From Flavivirga algicola (GTDB lineage Bacteria > Bacteroidota > Bacteroidia > Flavobacteriales > Flavobacteriaceae), in assembly GCF_012910715.1 (NCBI RefSeq), contig NZ_JABBHF010000011.1:1-64000 (forward strand): a stretch of DNA of 64,000 bases, read 5' to 3'. The stretch's first letter is position 1. Each line of letters opens with the position of its first letter. The notes beneath the pieces are model-generated. The model saw only the letters and a list, made by a program, of their open reading frames with translations. It made no database searches and was not told the origin of the DNA. This document shows, one piece after another, positions 43,385 to 51,833 of this stretch. A program made the position numbers and the translations under genes.

Positions 43385-44413
43385 ATGATTAAAAATGATT
43401 TATTTTTAAGGGCTTTAAAAGGAGAGACTGTTAACCGCCCACCAGTTTGGATGATGCGTCAAGCTGGACGTTACTTACCAGAATTTATAGCCATTCGCGA
43501 AAAATACGATTTCTTTACACGTTGCAGAACTCCAGAATTAGCCAGTGAAATCACCGTACAACCTATTCGTCGCTACGGCATGGATGCCGCTATTTTATTT
43601 AGTGATATCTTGGTTATTCCTCAGGCCATGAATATTGAGGTGCAAATGAAACCTAATTTTGGCCCGTATTTGCCAAACCCTGTACGTAGTCAAAAAGATG
43701 TCGACAATGTTATTGTTCCTGACGTAACAACAGAATTGGATTATGTATATCAAGCTATAAAAGCGACAAAAGAATTGCTCAACGACGATATCCCATTAAT
43801 TGGGTTTGCAGGCTCACCTTGGACCATTTTATGCTATTGTGTGCAAGGTCAAGGAAGCAAGACCTTCGATAAGGCTAAGGAATTTTGCTTTACCAATCCG
43901 ATTGCAGCACACCAAATGCTTCAAAAAATAACCGATACGACCATTGCTTATTTAAAAGAAAAAGTAAAAGCAGGTGTTAATGCTGTTCAGGTTTTCGATT
44001 CCTGGGGAGGTATGTTATCTCCAACCGATTATCAGGAATTCTCGTGGCAATACATCAATCAAATTATTGAAGCCTTAAAAGATGACGCTCCAGTAATTGC
44101 TTTTGGCAAAGGCTGTTGGTTTGCACTTGGCGACATGGCAAAAAGCAATGCCTCTGCTTTAGGCGTAGACTGGACATGTTCACCAAGAAACGCCCGTTAT
44201 TTAACTGGTGGAAACATAACACTTCAAGGTAATTTCGATCCGTCTCGTTTACTGTCTCCTCCTGCAGAAATAAAGAAAATGGTACACCAAATGATAAACG
44301 AATTTGGTAAAGACAAATACATTGTAAACCTTGGACACGGTATTTTACCTAACATTCCGTTAGATCATGCCAAGGCATTTATAGATGCAGTAAAAGAATA
44401 TAACCCCTCTTAA
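43385..44413 (+). CDS. hemE: Uroporphyrinogen decarboxylase
   Basis: The 342-residue enzyme has the diagnostic N-terminal motif [17 protein letters not shown] (about 18-34), [19 protein letters not shown] in the middle, and [16 protein letters not shown] and [10 protein letters not shown] toward the end. It converts uroporphyrinogen III to coproporphyrinogen III in the cytoplasm. It follows the repeat-filled gap after the DUF1330 gene and may depend on readthrough or its own promoter. Nothing is truncated. Confidence 0.96.
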   Translation: MIKNDLFLRALKGETVNRPPVWMMRQAGRYLPEFIAIREKYDFFTRCRTPELASEITVQPIRRYGMDAAILFSDILVIPQAMNIEVQMKPNFGPYLPNPVRSQKDVDNVIVPDVTTELDYVYQAIKATKELLNDDIPLIGFAGSPWTILCYCVQGQGSKTFDKAKEFCFTNPIAAHQMLQKITDTTIAYLKEKVKAGVNAVQVFDSWGGMLSPTDYQEFSWQYINQIIEALKDDAPVIAFGKGCWFALGDMAKSNASALGVDWTCSPRNARYLTGGNITLQGNFDPSRLLSPPAEIKKMVHQMINEFGKDKYIVNLGHGILPNIPLDHAKAFIDAVKEYNPS

Positions 44414-44515
44414 TCTCACCCAAGGGAATTAAATTTATTAGTGTTTTTGTAAATTTATATCCAACTAATAATAATTTAACCCCTTATCCTTTGGAGAGGG
44501 CTAGTAAGAGGCTTT

Positions 44516-45274
44516 ATGATAAAAAACATATTTTTAGGAATCAAAGCGTATTTCGGAGCTTTTAGTTTAATCTCCAAACTAAAGCTCTGGAAATATTTTG
44601 CAATTCCTATGCTTATAAGTTTTATAACGGCCATCCTTATATTCACATCAGCTTACGGGTTATCCGATAATGTTGGTGCATTTATTTCAAAAATCTGGAT
44701 TTGGGATTGGGGAAAAGAAACCTTTGTAACCATTAGTACTTTTATTGGTGGGCTCTTTATTATTGTTCTCGGATTAATTCTTTTTAAACATATCATTATG
44801 GCTCTATCTGCGCCATTTATGAGCCCAGTATCCGAAAAAATAGAAGCACACTTAACAGGAACAGGTCATACACAACACACGCATAGAAATACAACGTTCT
44901 TACAACAGCTTTGGCGTGGTATACGAATTAATGGAAGAAACTTATTCATGGAGATTTTGTTGACCATTCCATTACTTCTCTTAAAGTTTATACCTTTCGT
45001 CAATATATTGTCAACCATATTGCTTTTTTCAGTCCAGGCATATTACGCTGGTTTTGGAAATATGGACTATACTTTGGAACGCCACTTTAAATATCAGGAA
45101 AGTACATCTTTTGTTAGAAAGAATCGTGGTTTAGCTATTGGCAATGGCATTATATTCATCTTGTTGTTATTAATTCCTATAGTTGGCATTATACTCGTTT
45201 TACCCTTATCTGTAACAGCGGCTACCACAAAGACAGTAGAAGCTCTGAAGTTAAAGAGTACGCCTCATGCTTAG
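44516..45274 (+). CDS. EI24/CysZ-like membrane protein
   Basis: The 252-residue protein has four to five membrane helices (about 25-45, 70-95, 140-180, 212-240). It shows the EI24 family start IFLGIKAYFGAFSLISKLKLW and the internal LSAPFMSPVSEKIEAHLTG. EI24/CysZ relatives include sulfate transporters, but the substrate here is unknown. It sits in the heme operon between hemE and a GNAT gene that overlaps its end by 8 bases. Its position near hem genes is seen in this window only; any role in porphyrin movement would be speculation. Confidence 0.75.
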   Translation: MIKNIFLGIKAYFGAFSLISKLKLWKYFAIPMLISFITAILIFTSAYGLSDNVGAFISKIWIWDWGKETFVTISTFIGGLFIIVLGLILFKHIIMALSAPFMSPVSEKIEAHLTGTGHTQHTHRNTTFLQQLWRGIRINGRNLFMEILLTIPLLLLKFIPFVNILSTILLFSVQAYYAGFGNMDYTLERHFKYQESTSFVRKNRGLAIGNGIIFILLLLIPIVGIILVLPLSVTAATTKTVEALKLKSTPHA

Positions 45275-45809
45275 CTTTAACAGGTATCATATAAAACCTA
45301 TTCAACCAAAAGACGCCTGGAGTTTATGTAATTTCATTGTAGCAAACGAAGATCGATTAAAACGCTATTTTCCTAAAACATTGGAACAAAATTTAACTCC
45401 CGATTTGTCAAAATTCTTTGTTGATAAAAAGGTAAAGCAGTTTGACTTAAAAGAAGAATTCTTGTTTACTATTAAAGAAAATGAATCTGATGAATTTGTT
45501 GGCCTGATTTATATTAAAGAGCTTGACTGGGATAAAAAACAAGGCGAATTTGCCTATTGCATAGGGTATCCTTTTGAAAGAAAAGGCATTATGACAAACG
45601 CAATTCACATCTTGTCTGAATATGCATTTACCAACTTAAATATAGAAACGTTACAAATCATTGTTCACAAAGACAACATCGCTAGTGTAAAAGTTGCCGA
45701 AAACTGTAATTTTACATGGATTAAAACCTTAAAAAATGAGTATACCCCTCCTGGAGAAAAGTCTCTAAATATGGAATTATACGAGTTATATAATAAAATA
45801 GAAGCCTAA
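45267..45809 (+). CDS. GNAT-family N-acetyltransferase
   Basis: A 180-residue acetyltransferase of the RimJ/RimL type. LSFNRYHIKPIQPKDAWSLC opens the fold, EFAYCIGYPFERKGIMTNAI contains the acetyl-CoA loop, and LQIIVHKDNIASVKVAENCNF is the C-terminal motif with the conserved Asn. The substrate is unknown, possibly a protein N-terminus or small amine. It overlaps the EI24 gene by 8 bases and is followed 3 bases later by the tautomerase gene. Confidence 0.88.
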   Translation: MLSFNRYHIKPIQPKDAWSLCNFIVANEDRLKRYFPKTLEQNLTPDLSKFFVDKKVKQFDLKEEFLFTIKENESDEFVGLIYIKELDWDKKQGEFAYCIGYPFERKGIMTNAIHILSEYAFTNLNIETLQIIVHKDNIASVKVAENCNFTWIKTLKNEYTPPGEKSLNMELYELYNKIEA

Positions 45810-45812
45810 AAT

Positions 45813-46160
45813 ATGCCACATTTCGTAATTGATTGTTCAGAAAACATTTTAACGCTACAGCAACCCGATAAAATTATACAAGAGGTTCATAAATGCGCTG
45901 TCGATACAGGATTATTTGATGAAACAGATATTAAAGTACGCCTAAACCCTTTTAAAGAACATTATTTGATCGGTGGCAAAAAAGACGACTTCATTCATGT
46001 TTTTGCAAATATTATGGAAGGTAGAACAACAAAACATAAAGCGAATCTTTCAAAACAAATTGTTACACAATTAAAGTTTTTGTTTCCTACAATTCCTTTT
46101 ATTGCCATGAACATTAGAGACTTTGAAAAAGCGACATACTGCAATAAAGATATGATCTGA
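45813..46160 (+). CDS. 5-carboxymethyl-2-hydroxymuconate isomerase-like tautomerase
   Basis: The 115-residue protein starts MPHFVIDCSENIL, so Pro is exposed after Met removal as the catalytic base of the tautomerase superfamily. VRLNPFKEHYLIGGKKDDFIHVFANIMEGR follows (described by its ends), as in CHMI. No other homoprotocatechuate pathway gene is present, so the physiological substrate is uncertain. It is the last heme-operon gene before the palindrome and RAYT insertion. Confidence 0.85.
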   Translation: MPHFVIDCSENILTLQQPDKIIQEVHKCAVDTGLFDETDIKVRLNPFKEHYLIGGKKDDFIHVFANIMEGRTTKHKANLSKQIVTQLKFLFPTIPFIAMNIRDFEKATYCNKDMI

Positions 46161-46189
46161 AAATGGAGGATAAATTTTCCAAAAACAGT

Positions 46190-46216
46190 CTTCTCAGGTT
46201 TTTAAAACCTGAGAAG
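46190..46216. repeat. REP-like palindrome, upstream copy
   Basis: Perfect 13-base arms cttctcaggtttt / aaaacctgagaag around a single T. It lies between the tautomerase stop and the RAYT start and could also form an RNA hairpin in the operon transcript. Confidence 0.85.
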
Positions 46217-46233
46217 GGCTAAAACAGAATGAT

Positions 46234-47724
46234 ATGTCATTAGCAAAAATAGAAAAAGGCCATTACTACCATATTTTCAATCGAGGAATAAATAGCAATG
46301 TTATTTTCAAAACGGAAGATAATATGGACTATTTTCTAAATTTAATAAAAAAGTATTTGGACAATAAAGTTAGTATAGTTGCTTACTGTTTATTGAATAA
46401 TCATTTTCATCTTATTGTTAAAATTATTGAAAATGAATCGATAGTAACTCAAGCATTCTCTAACCTTTTTAATGCTTACGCAAAAGCGTTTAACAAACAA
46501 CAAAATAGAACAGGGACTCTTTTTGAAAGACCTTATAAAAGAATAAGAATTAATAATGAAGCATATTTAAAAAACCTTATTCTTTATGTACATAAAAATC
46601 CTGAGCATCATAAAATTGTTGAAAATTTTGAAGATTATCAATATACATCTTTTTATTCTTACATTATTGGAAATAAAAATATACTTTCTACTGAAAAACA
46701 ATATGTTTTAAATCTTTTTGAAGATATCGAAAACTTTAAATATGCACACAAATCAGACCTGTCAGGTTTTGAAAGCCTGACAGGTCTTAGTGACAACCAA
46801 AAAAATCAATCCAAAACCTCTATGAAAGATAAATTTTATCAATATATACAAGATTTACAAGACCGTATAACTTCGAAGCTAGAAGCTATAGACGGCAAAG
46901 CAATTTTTCAAGAAGACCTATGGAAACGTCCTGAAGGCGGTGGCGGACGTACCCGCGTTATTGAAAATGGGAATGTTTTCGAAAAAGGAGGCGTAAACAT
47001 TTCTGGTGTTCATGGGAAGCTTCCAAAATCAATGCAAGCCTATTTTAAAGTAGGAGATGTCGATTTTTTCGCCTGTGGATTAAGCTTGGTTTTACATCCT
47101 AAAAACCCTATGGTACCAACAGTTCATGCTAACTGGCGTTACTTTGAAATGTATAATAAGCAAGGGGAAATTATTGATAGTTGGTTTGGGGGCGGACAAG
47201 ATTTAACACCCTATTATCTGTTTGAAGAAGATGCTATTCATTTTCATCAAACCTGTAAAACGGCTTGCGATAACCACAATTCAGAGTTTCATCCAAAATA
47301 CAAAGCACGTTGTGACGAGTATTTTTACAACGCCCATCGTAATGAAGGCAGAGGTGTTGGCGGTTTGTTTTTCGATTATTGTAAAGCTTCAGAAGCCATG
47401 ACCATGGAAAACTGGTATGACTTTGTAACCGAAGTTGGAGATAGCTTCTTGGATGCTTACATACCAATTGTTGAAAAGAGAAAAAATTTAAAGTACACAC
47501 AAGCACAACGTAACTGGCAGGAAATACGTCGCGGACGCTATGTGGAATTTAATTTAGTACATGATAAAGGCACCCTTTTTGGATTGAAAACCAACGGACG
47601 TATAGAAAGTATTTTAATGAGCTTACCGCCTCATGTACAATGGGTTTATGACCATCAACCTGAAGCTGGAAGTGAAGAAGAAAAGTTAATAGAAGTTTTA
47701 AGAACACCTAAAAACTGGGTTTAG
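46234..47724 (+). CDS. RAYT transposase fused in frame to coproporphyrinogen III oxidase
   Basis: One uninterrupted 496-codon frame encodes two unrelated proteins. Residues 1-170 are a Y1/RAYT transposase: GHYYHIFNRGINSNVIF, CLLNNHFHLIVKI with the HUH-type His57 and His59, RTGTLFERPYKRIRI, and the catalytic Tyr118 in LILYVHKNPEHHKIV. Residues 173-188 (KSDLSGFESLTGLSDN) are encoded by a palindrome. From Met197 a complete 300-residue HemF follows, with GGGGRTRVIENG, PTVHANWRYFE, WFGGGQDLTPYY, RGRYVEFNL and a final NWV. Ribosomes starting at 46234 must make the fusion. HemF alone could start at 46822. An assembly join is unlikely but should be excluded. Confidence 0.85.
   Translation: MSLAKIEKGHYYHIFNRGINSNVIFKTEDNMDYFLNLIKKYLDNKVSIVAYCLLNNHFHLIVKIIENESIVTQAFSNLFNAYAKAFNKQQNRTGTLFERPYKRIRINNEAYLKNLILYVHKNPEHHKIVENFEDYQYTSFYSYIIGNKNILSTEKQYVLNLFEDIENFKYAHKSDLSGFESLTGLSDNQKNQSKTSMKDKFYQYIQDLQDRITSKLEAIDGKAIFQEDLWKRPEGGGGRTRVIENGNVFEKGGVNISGVHGKLPKSMQAYFKVGDVDFFACGLSLVLHPKNPMVPTVHANWRYFEMYNKQGEIIDSWFGGGQDLTPYYLFEEDAIHFHQTCKTACDNHNSEFHPKYKARCDEYFYNAHRNEGRGVGGLFFDYCKASEAMTMENWYDFVTEVGDSFLDAYIPIVEKRKNLKYTQAQRNWQEIRRGRYVEFNLVHDKGTLFGLKTNGRIESILMSLPPHVQWVYDHQPEAGSEEEKLIEVLRTPKNWV
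46755..46787. repeat. REP-like palindrome translated as the linker of the fusion
   Basis: Arms at 46755-46770 and 46772-46787 (agacctgtcagg... / ...cctgacaggtct) pair over 16 positions with one G-T mismatch, centred on 46771. Its 33-base length is a multiple of three and it contains no stop in the fused frame. Confidence 0.9.
46822..47724 (+). CDS. hemF: Coproporphyrinogen III oxidase, oxygen-dependent (internal start of the fused frame)
   Basis: The ATG at 46822 would give a stand-alone 300-residue enzyme, the normal HemF length, beginning MKDKFYQYIQDLQDRI. It decarboxylates coproporphyrinogen III to protoporphyrinogen IX using O2 in the cytoplasm. The conserved His in VPTVHANWRYF and the EFNLVHDKGTLFGL segment are intact. 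There is no stop between the upstream RAYT and this ATG and no clear promoter box in the 35 bases before it. Production therefore depends on internal initiation or on an active fusion. Confidence 0.8.
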   Translation: MKDKFYQYIQDLQDRITSKLEAIDGKAIFQEDLWKRPEGGGGRTRVIENGNVFEKGGVNISGVHGKLPKSMQAYFKVGDVDFFACGLSLVLHPKNPMVPTVHANWRYFEMYNKQGEIIDSWFGGGQDLTPYYLFEEDAIHFHQTCKTACDNHNSEFHPKYKARCDEYFYNAHRNEGRGVGGLFFDYCKASEAMTMENWYDFVTEVGDSFLDAYIPIVEKRKNLKYTQAQRNWQEIRRGRYVEFNLVHDKGTLFGLKTNGRIESILMSLPPHVQWVYDHQPEAGSEEEKLIEVLRTPKNWV

Positions 47725-50361
47725 TTATCTCCACACGACTACTTGTTTAGAAACCTTTTTAAAAACATGATAAATATGAGATAACCTGGCTTTTAACAGT
47801 AGTTTTCTACCCTCAATATGCCTGGTATAAAACAACTTATTGCTTCCTAAATAAATACGCCAATATTTCCGAAATACTAATGCGTTTTCCTTTTTGTCTC
47901 CAAAAATTTCTGGAACAGAATAAAAATTCCCTGTATTTAAACGGCTTTTGAAAAAACTTGTTTTTACAATTAAATATCTTGGAGATTCAATCGGCTCTAA
48001 AATGTCGCTCAAAGCTTTAGAGAATAATGAATTCTCTAAAGCATTCCCGCCTAATAAATCACATATAATGTCGCCATTACCAGTACGTCTTGACTCAATA
48101 CTTATTGCATTTTTATTGGTTGTCATAAAACCCAATTCATATAAAGAATCAAGTATTACGAGTCCCATCTTTTTTATTTTTTTATCGAGATATCCATACC
48201 TTATGTAAAGTGTAATCGCTTTATATAATTTATAACCAAAAGACACTAAAAAAGCTATCAAAAAAGTATATAAAAAATACTTAATACCCCGACTTAAAAT
48301 AACATGAATACTTTTAAAAATGAACTCAAGATAAAACAACAGCATAGCAAAAGATAATTCTGCCACAAAAAATCGTACTGCATCAAAATAATAGATCTGT
48401 TTCTGCTTTTTATAAGGGCGTTTATCTAAATGAAAAAACTTGACTTCTTTTGTTAAACCTGTACCTTTCTCAATCGCATCACTCCATCTTTTTATAATAT
48501 CGCTTCTATTAACAGAGCGCTCCAACGTTTGTACATTTAGAGCTTCAATATCTTCTTCTAAAATTTGTTCTGGGAATTGCAACCGTTCAAAACCATTTTC
48601 AATATATGCCTGGCTGCTATTTGAAACGCCAACGAAGGCTTCAAATCTTCGTCTTAAAATATCAACATCTCTACCACCATTAGTAACGGTGCTATCAATA
48701 CATGCTAAATGCCAAATGTTTCCTGTTTTGTTTATTTGATCGGGATCCTTTCTAACAGCCCTTCCTCGCATTTGATTAGAGGACACAAACGAACCAACAA
48801 ATGATGCTAAAATTAAACTATTTATCGATGGAGCATCCCAACCCTCTCCCAGTAAAGATTTTGTGCCAACCAAAATTTTAATATCGCCATTTTCAAAAAG
48901 TTCAGTAATAATATTTACAATCGTATTTTTTGTTTTCTTTTTAGGTGTTACTACTAAAAACGCATTATCTACTTGCAATGGGGTAAATGAAAAATTATTG
49001 CAATCTTCAATGAGGTCAAATGCCTTTAAAATAGCGTTATGAATTAAAACCAAACTCCCAGAAACTACCGCTAATGTTTCTTTATTCGAAAAATACATTC
49101 TTAAATAATGAAAAATAGGAATAACACCTATTTTATTAATGGTTTCGGTCTCCTCTTGCCCAACATTCAAAAACTCTTTTCTAATATAATCTGTTAACAC
49201 GACACACCTTAAATCACTATGCAAACTTCTATATTCTGAAGTAACAATACTTACAATACTATTGAGCTTACTTGGGCTGCTTGCTAAAGATTTATAAAGC
49301 AAATCTTCACCAACAAAATTCACTTTTCTCTTTTCAAATACGTTTATCTTTCTCAATGTTTTTTCTAACCTCAAGAGGTATGGTTCATTTTCTAACAATT
49401 GCCCCCTATCGTTAATCAATAAGTTTTGGAATAAAATTTCTAACCATTCCAAATTTAAAACAGGAAACATTATGGTTTCCTTTTTATTAAAACCTAGTAC
49501 TTCTAATTTATGCCTTTCAATTGCTACTCCACATGCATTTAAAAAAATTAGAATGGCCGAAAAATATTCAGTATTGGAATAAAGCTCTTCTAAACAAGCC
49601 TCGGTTTCATTAAAAAATCGGTGTTGCTTTATAAAAGAAATAAAAACGTCATCATTTAGCAACCCATCTTTAAAATCGGCAATTTTTCGCCTGTACTCAA
49701 CAATAAAATTAATCTCTATATCTTCTGGTTTAGAAAAATAAACTAAATCCTGATGGGCGCATAAATCTGTCTCCCTTACCAAATCTGGTACTGCAATTTC
49801 ATCATCTATTTCACCGCAAAGTGTAAAATACTTCGAGACTTCTATTCTACTACTGTCATAAGGAGGTGTTGCCGTTAATGCTACAACAAAAAAAGAATTA
49901 TTGTTTTTTAAATCAATTAAACAATTCCACCATTCATTTTTAAGGTGATGTGCTTCATCTAAAACAAGTGTTTTAATCTGGCGTTCTTTAAAAAAAGCAT
50001 AGTAACTACTTTTATCTTCAAATGTTTTATAAAAGGCATGCAAAGATTGGTAGGTTACAAAGGTAATATCGCTTGGAGATTTTATATTAAAAGAATACGA
50101 TTTATACGTTTCTTTTTTAGTAAAAAAAGATTGTAATCTATCCTCCCATTGGTTCCTAATAGTAAGCGTTGGAGCAAGCACTAATGTTTTTTCACCTAGT
50201 CTTCTTAAAATTTCAATACCTAAAATTGTTTTTCCGGAACCAGGGGGCGCTATAACATGAAAATGGTCATCTGATATGTGATTATCAAAGTTTTTTAAAA
50301 GATTTGCCTGATAACTTCTCCATGGGAAATTAAATTCTAAATGACCAAACGATTCACTCAA
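47725..50361 (-). CDS. SF2 DEAD/DEAH-type helicase with C-terminal membrane domain
   Basis: The 878-residue protein has a complete SF2 core: a Q-like region WRSYQANLL, Walker A APPGSGKTIL (39-48), motif Ia LAPTLTIRNQW, motif II LDEAHHL (134-140), motif III ALTATPP and motif VI SSNQMRGRAVRKDP (about 540). After about residue 660 it changes character: two to three membrane helices at about 664-723 (LSFAMLLFYLEFIF, YFLYTFLIAFLVSFGY), then a 155-residue tail rich in basic and aromatic residues. A helicase anchored in the membrane is unusual and suggests defence or DNA uptake, but no partner gene is adjacent. It lies antisense between hemF and hemB, whose stop and start it abuts. Confidence 0.82.
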   Translation of the reverse strand: MSESFGHLEFNFPWRSYQANLLKNFDNHISDDHFHVIAPPGSGKTILGIEILRRLGEKTLVLAPTLTIRNQWEDRLQSFFTKKETYKSYSFNIKSPSDITFVTYQSLHAFYKTFEDKSSYYAFFKERQIKTLVLDEAHHLKNEWWNCLIDLKNNNSFFVVALTATPPYDSSRIEVSKYFTLCGEIDDEIAVPDLVRETDLCAHQDLVYFSKPEDIEINFIVEYRRKIADFKDGLLNDDVFISFIKQHRFFNETEACLEELYSNTEYFSAILIFLNACGVAIERHKLEVLGFNKKETIMFPVLNLEWLEILFQNLLINDRGQLLENEPYLLRLEKTLRKINVFEKRKVNFVGEDLLYKSLASSPSKLNSIVSIVTSEYRSLHSDLRCVVLTDYIRKEFLNVGQEETETINKIGVIPIFHYLRMYFSNKETLAVVSGSLVLIHNAILKAFDLIEDCNNFSFTPLQVDNAFLVVTPKKKTKNTIVNIITELFENGDIKILVGTKSLLGEGWDAPSINSLILASFVGSFVSSNQMRGRAVRKDPDQINKTGNIWHLACIDSTVTNGGRDVDILRRRFEAFVGVSNSSQAYIENGFERLQFPEQILEEDIEALNVQTLERSVNRSDIIKRWSDAIEKGTGLTKEVKFFHLDKRPYKKQKQIYYFDAVRFFVAELSFAMLLFYLEFIFKSIHVILSRGIKYFLYTFLIAFLVSFGYKLYKAITLYIRYGYLDKKIKKMGLVILDSLYELGFMTTNKNAISIESRRTGNGDIICDLLGGNALENSLFSKALSDILEPIESPRYLIVKTSFFKSRLNTGNFYSVPEIFGDKKENALVFRKYWRIYLGSNKLFYTRHIEGRKLLLKARLSHIYHVFKKVSKQVVVWR

Positions 50362-50382
50362 TAGAAACTAGGTTTTAATGAT

Positions 50383-50390
50383 TAACTTTG
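50383..50390 (+). promoter_or_regulatory. hemB promoter, -7 box
   Basis: TAACTTTG matches TAnnTTTG, 45 bases before the hemB start. It gives hemB its own transcription, needed because the antisense helicase separates it from the hemF transcript. Confidence 0.6.
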
Positions 50391-50435
50391 CAATTGATAA
50401 AAATAACAATTATCAAGAATTTTTAGACGTAAACT

Positions 50436-51428
50436 ATGTATCCATTAAAAAGAAACAGAAGATTAAGAACCAATAAAGCCATTCGCTCTTTAGTTCGCGA
50501 AACTATTATTACTCCTAATGATTTTTTAGTGCCCTTATTTGTTGTTGAAGGCAAAGGGGTTAAAGACGAAATACCATCCATGCCTAACTATTTTCGCTAC
50601 AGTTTGGATTTGCTTGAAGGCGAAGTAAAAGCATTATGGAAGTTGGGTTTGAAATCGGTATTACTTTTTGTAAAAGTTCCAGATAATTTAAAAGACAATA
50701 AAGGGACTGAAGCTTTAAATCCTAACGGACTTATGCAACGTGCTATAAAAACCGTAAAAAATGTTTGTCCTGATATGTTGGTTATGACTGATGTAGCCTT
50801 AGATCCATATTCGGCTTATGGTCATGATGGTATTATTGAAAACGGACAAGTTTTAAATGATAAAACCGTAGACGTTTTAAGTGAAATGAGCATTTCCCAT
50901 GCTCAAGCAGGTGCAAACTTTGTTGCTCCCAGCGATATGATGGATGGACGTATTCTATCTATTCGAGAAGCTTTAGAGGATGAAGGTTTCACCAATACAG
51001 GTATTATGAGCTATTCGGCAAAATACGCCTCGGCGTTTTACGGGCCATTTCGCGATGCGCTAGACTCTGCTCCAGTAGATCTAATTGATATCCCAAAAGA
51101 CAAAAAAACCTATCAAATGGATTATGCGAATCGTTTTGAAGCGATTAGAGAAACCGAAATGGATATTGATGAAGGAGCAGATATTGTCATGGTTAAGCCA
51201 GGCCTATGCTATTTAGATATTGTAAGAGAAATCAAAAATGACGTGGACGTTCCTGTTGCTGTATATCAGGTTTCCGGCGAATATGCCATGTTAAAAGCTG
51301 CTGCCGAAAAAGGCTGGTTAGAGCATGATGCCGTAATGATGGAACAAATTACCGCTATTAAACGTGCAGGTGCAGATATTATAGCCTCCTACTTTGCTAA
51401 AGATGTGGTTAAAATTTTAAATACTTAA
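50436..51428 (+). CDS. hemB: Porphobilinogen synthase (delta-aminolevulinate dehydratase)
   Basis: The 330-residue enzyme joins two aminolevulinate molecules. The Schiff-base lysines are visible in GIMSYSAKYASAFYGPF and DIVMVKPGLCYLDI. In the metal loop DVALDPYSAYGHDGII the usual zinc cysteines are replaced by Ala and Asp, marking a Mg-dependent rather than zinc-dependent enzyme. It lies beyond the helicase on the plus strand with its own promoter box, and completes the heme set here apart from hemL. Confidence 0.96.
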   Translation: MYPLKRNRRLRTNKAIRSLVRETIITPNDFLVPLFVVEGKGVKDEIPSMPNYFRYSLDLLEGEVKALWKLGLKSVLLFVKVPDNLKDNKGTEALNPNGLMQRAIKTVKNVCPDMLVMTDVALDPYSAYGHDGIIENGQVLNDKTVDVLSEMSISHAQAGANFVAPSDMMDGRILSIREALEDEGFTNTGIMSYSAKYASAFYGPFRDALDSAPVDLIDIPKDKKTYQMDYANRFEAIRETEMDIDEGADIVMVKPGLCYLDIVREIKNDVDVPVAVYQVSGEYAMLKAAAEKGWLEHDAVMMEQITAIKRAGADIIASYFAKDVVKILNT

Positions 51429-51450
51429 AAACGATGGGGCAAGAACATGG

Positions 51451-51720
51451 TTAAGGGTTATAACTTTTTTGCAATCCTCGTTGTTTTTCTCTTAAATATA
51501 CCTTCTGGCTATGCCCACAAATACATTTGATAGCTAAAGAGGCGTCTATTTTGCCCGTTTTCAAGACATTTTTTTGTCCAATAGAGCTCAATTCTGTGTC
51601 TCCAAAAGGGTTCTTAACAACAGTATGTATTGAATAAATAAGAATATCAAATGTTTCATTACAGCCTTTCTTTTCACAAGAAACCTCTGCTAACTCATAG
51701 GATAGTTTTTCGGTTATCAT
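51451..51720 (-). CDS. Small Cys-containing hypothetical protein
   Basis: The 89-residue product has SCEKKGCNETFDI near the N-terminus and IKCICGHSQKVYLREKQRG near the end, a C-x4-C plus C-x-C arrangement like a split zinc ribbon. There is no signal peptide or TM. I recognise no family. It is convergent with hemB (22 bases) and divergent from the CNNM-type gene. The function is unknown. Confidence 0.55.
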   Translation of the reverse strand: MITEKLSYELAEVSCEKKGCNETFDILIYSIHTVVKNPFGDTELSSIGQKNVLKTGKIDASLAIKCICGHSQKVYLREKQRGLQKSYNP

Positions 51721-51833
51721 AATTAATTTAGTTAGTTAAAAATTTTGAAAGAAAAAGCTTATGAAGAAAAGAGGCGTTAACTTACACAATATACAAAATA
51801 AATTTAACTATTTTAGCGGTAAATCAATTTTTA

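Larger units (their letters stand above)
46190..46787 (+). mobile_element. RAYT (REP-associated tyrosine transposase) unit bounded by two palindromes
   Basis: A 27-base palindrome lies 17 bases upstream of the RAYT start and a 33-base near-perfect palindrome lies at its 3' end. Both share the TCAGGTTTT core. This REP-RAYT-REP layout is how such transposases are found in other genomes. The unit sits between the tautomerase gene and hemF and has no stop codon, so its frame continues into hemF. Confidence 0.7.

Noticed and set aside
47725-50361. Restriction-modification or DISARM-type helicase system
   Set aside because: No methylase, nuclease or other partner gene is adjacent; neighbours are heme genes. 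Only the helicase itself can be supported.
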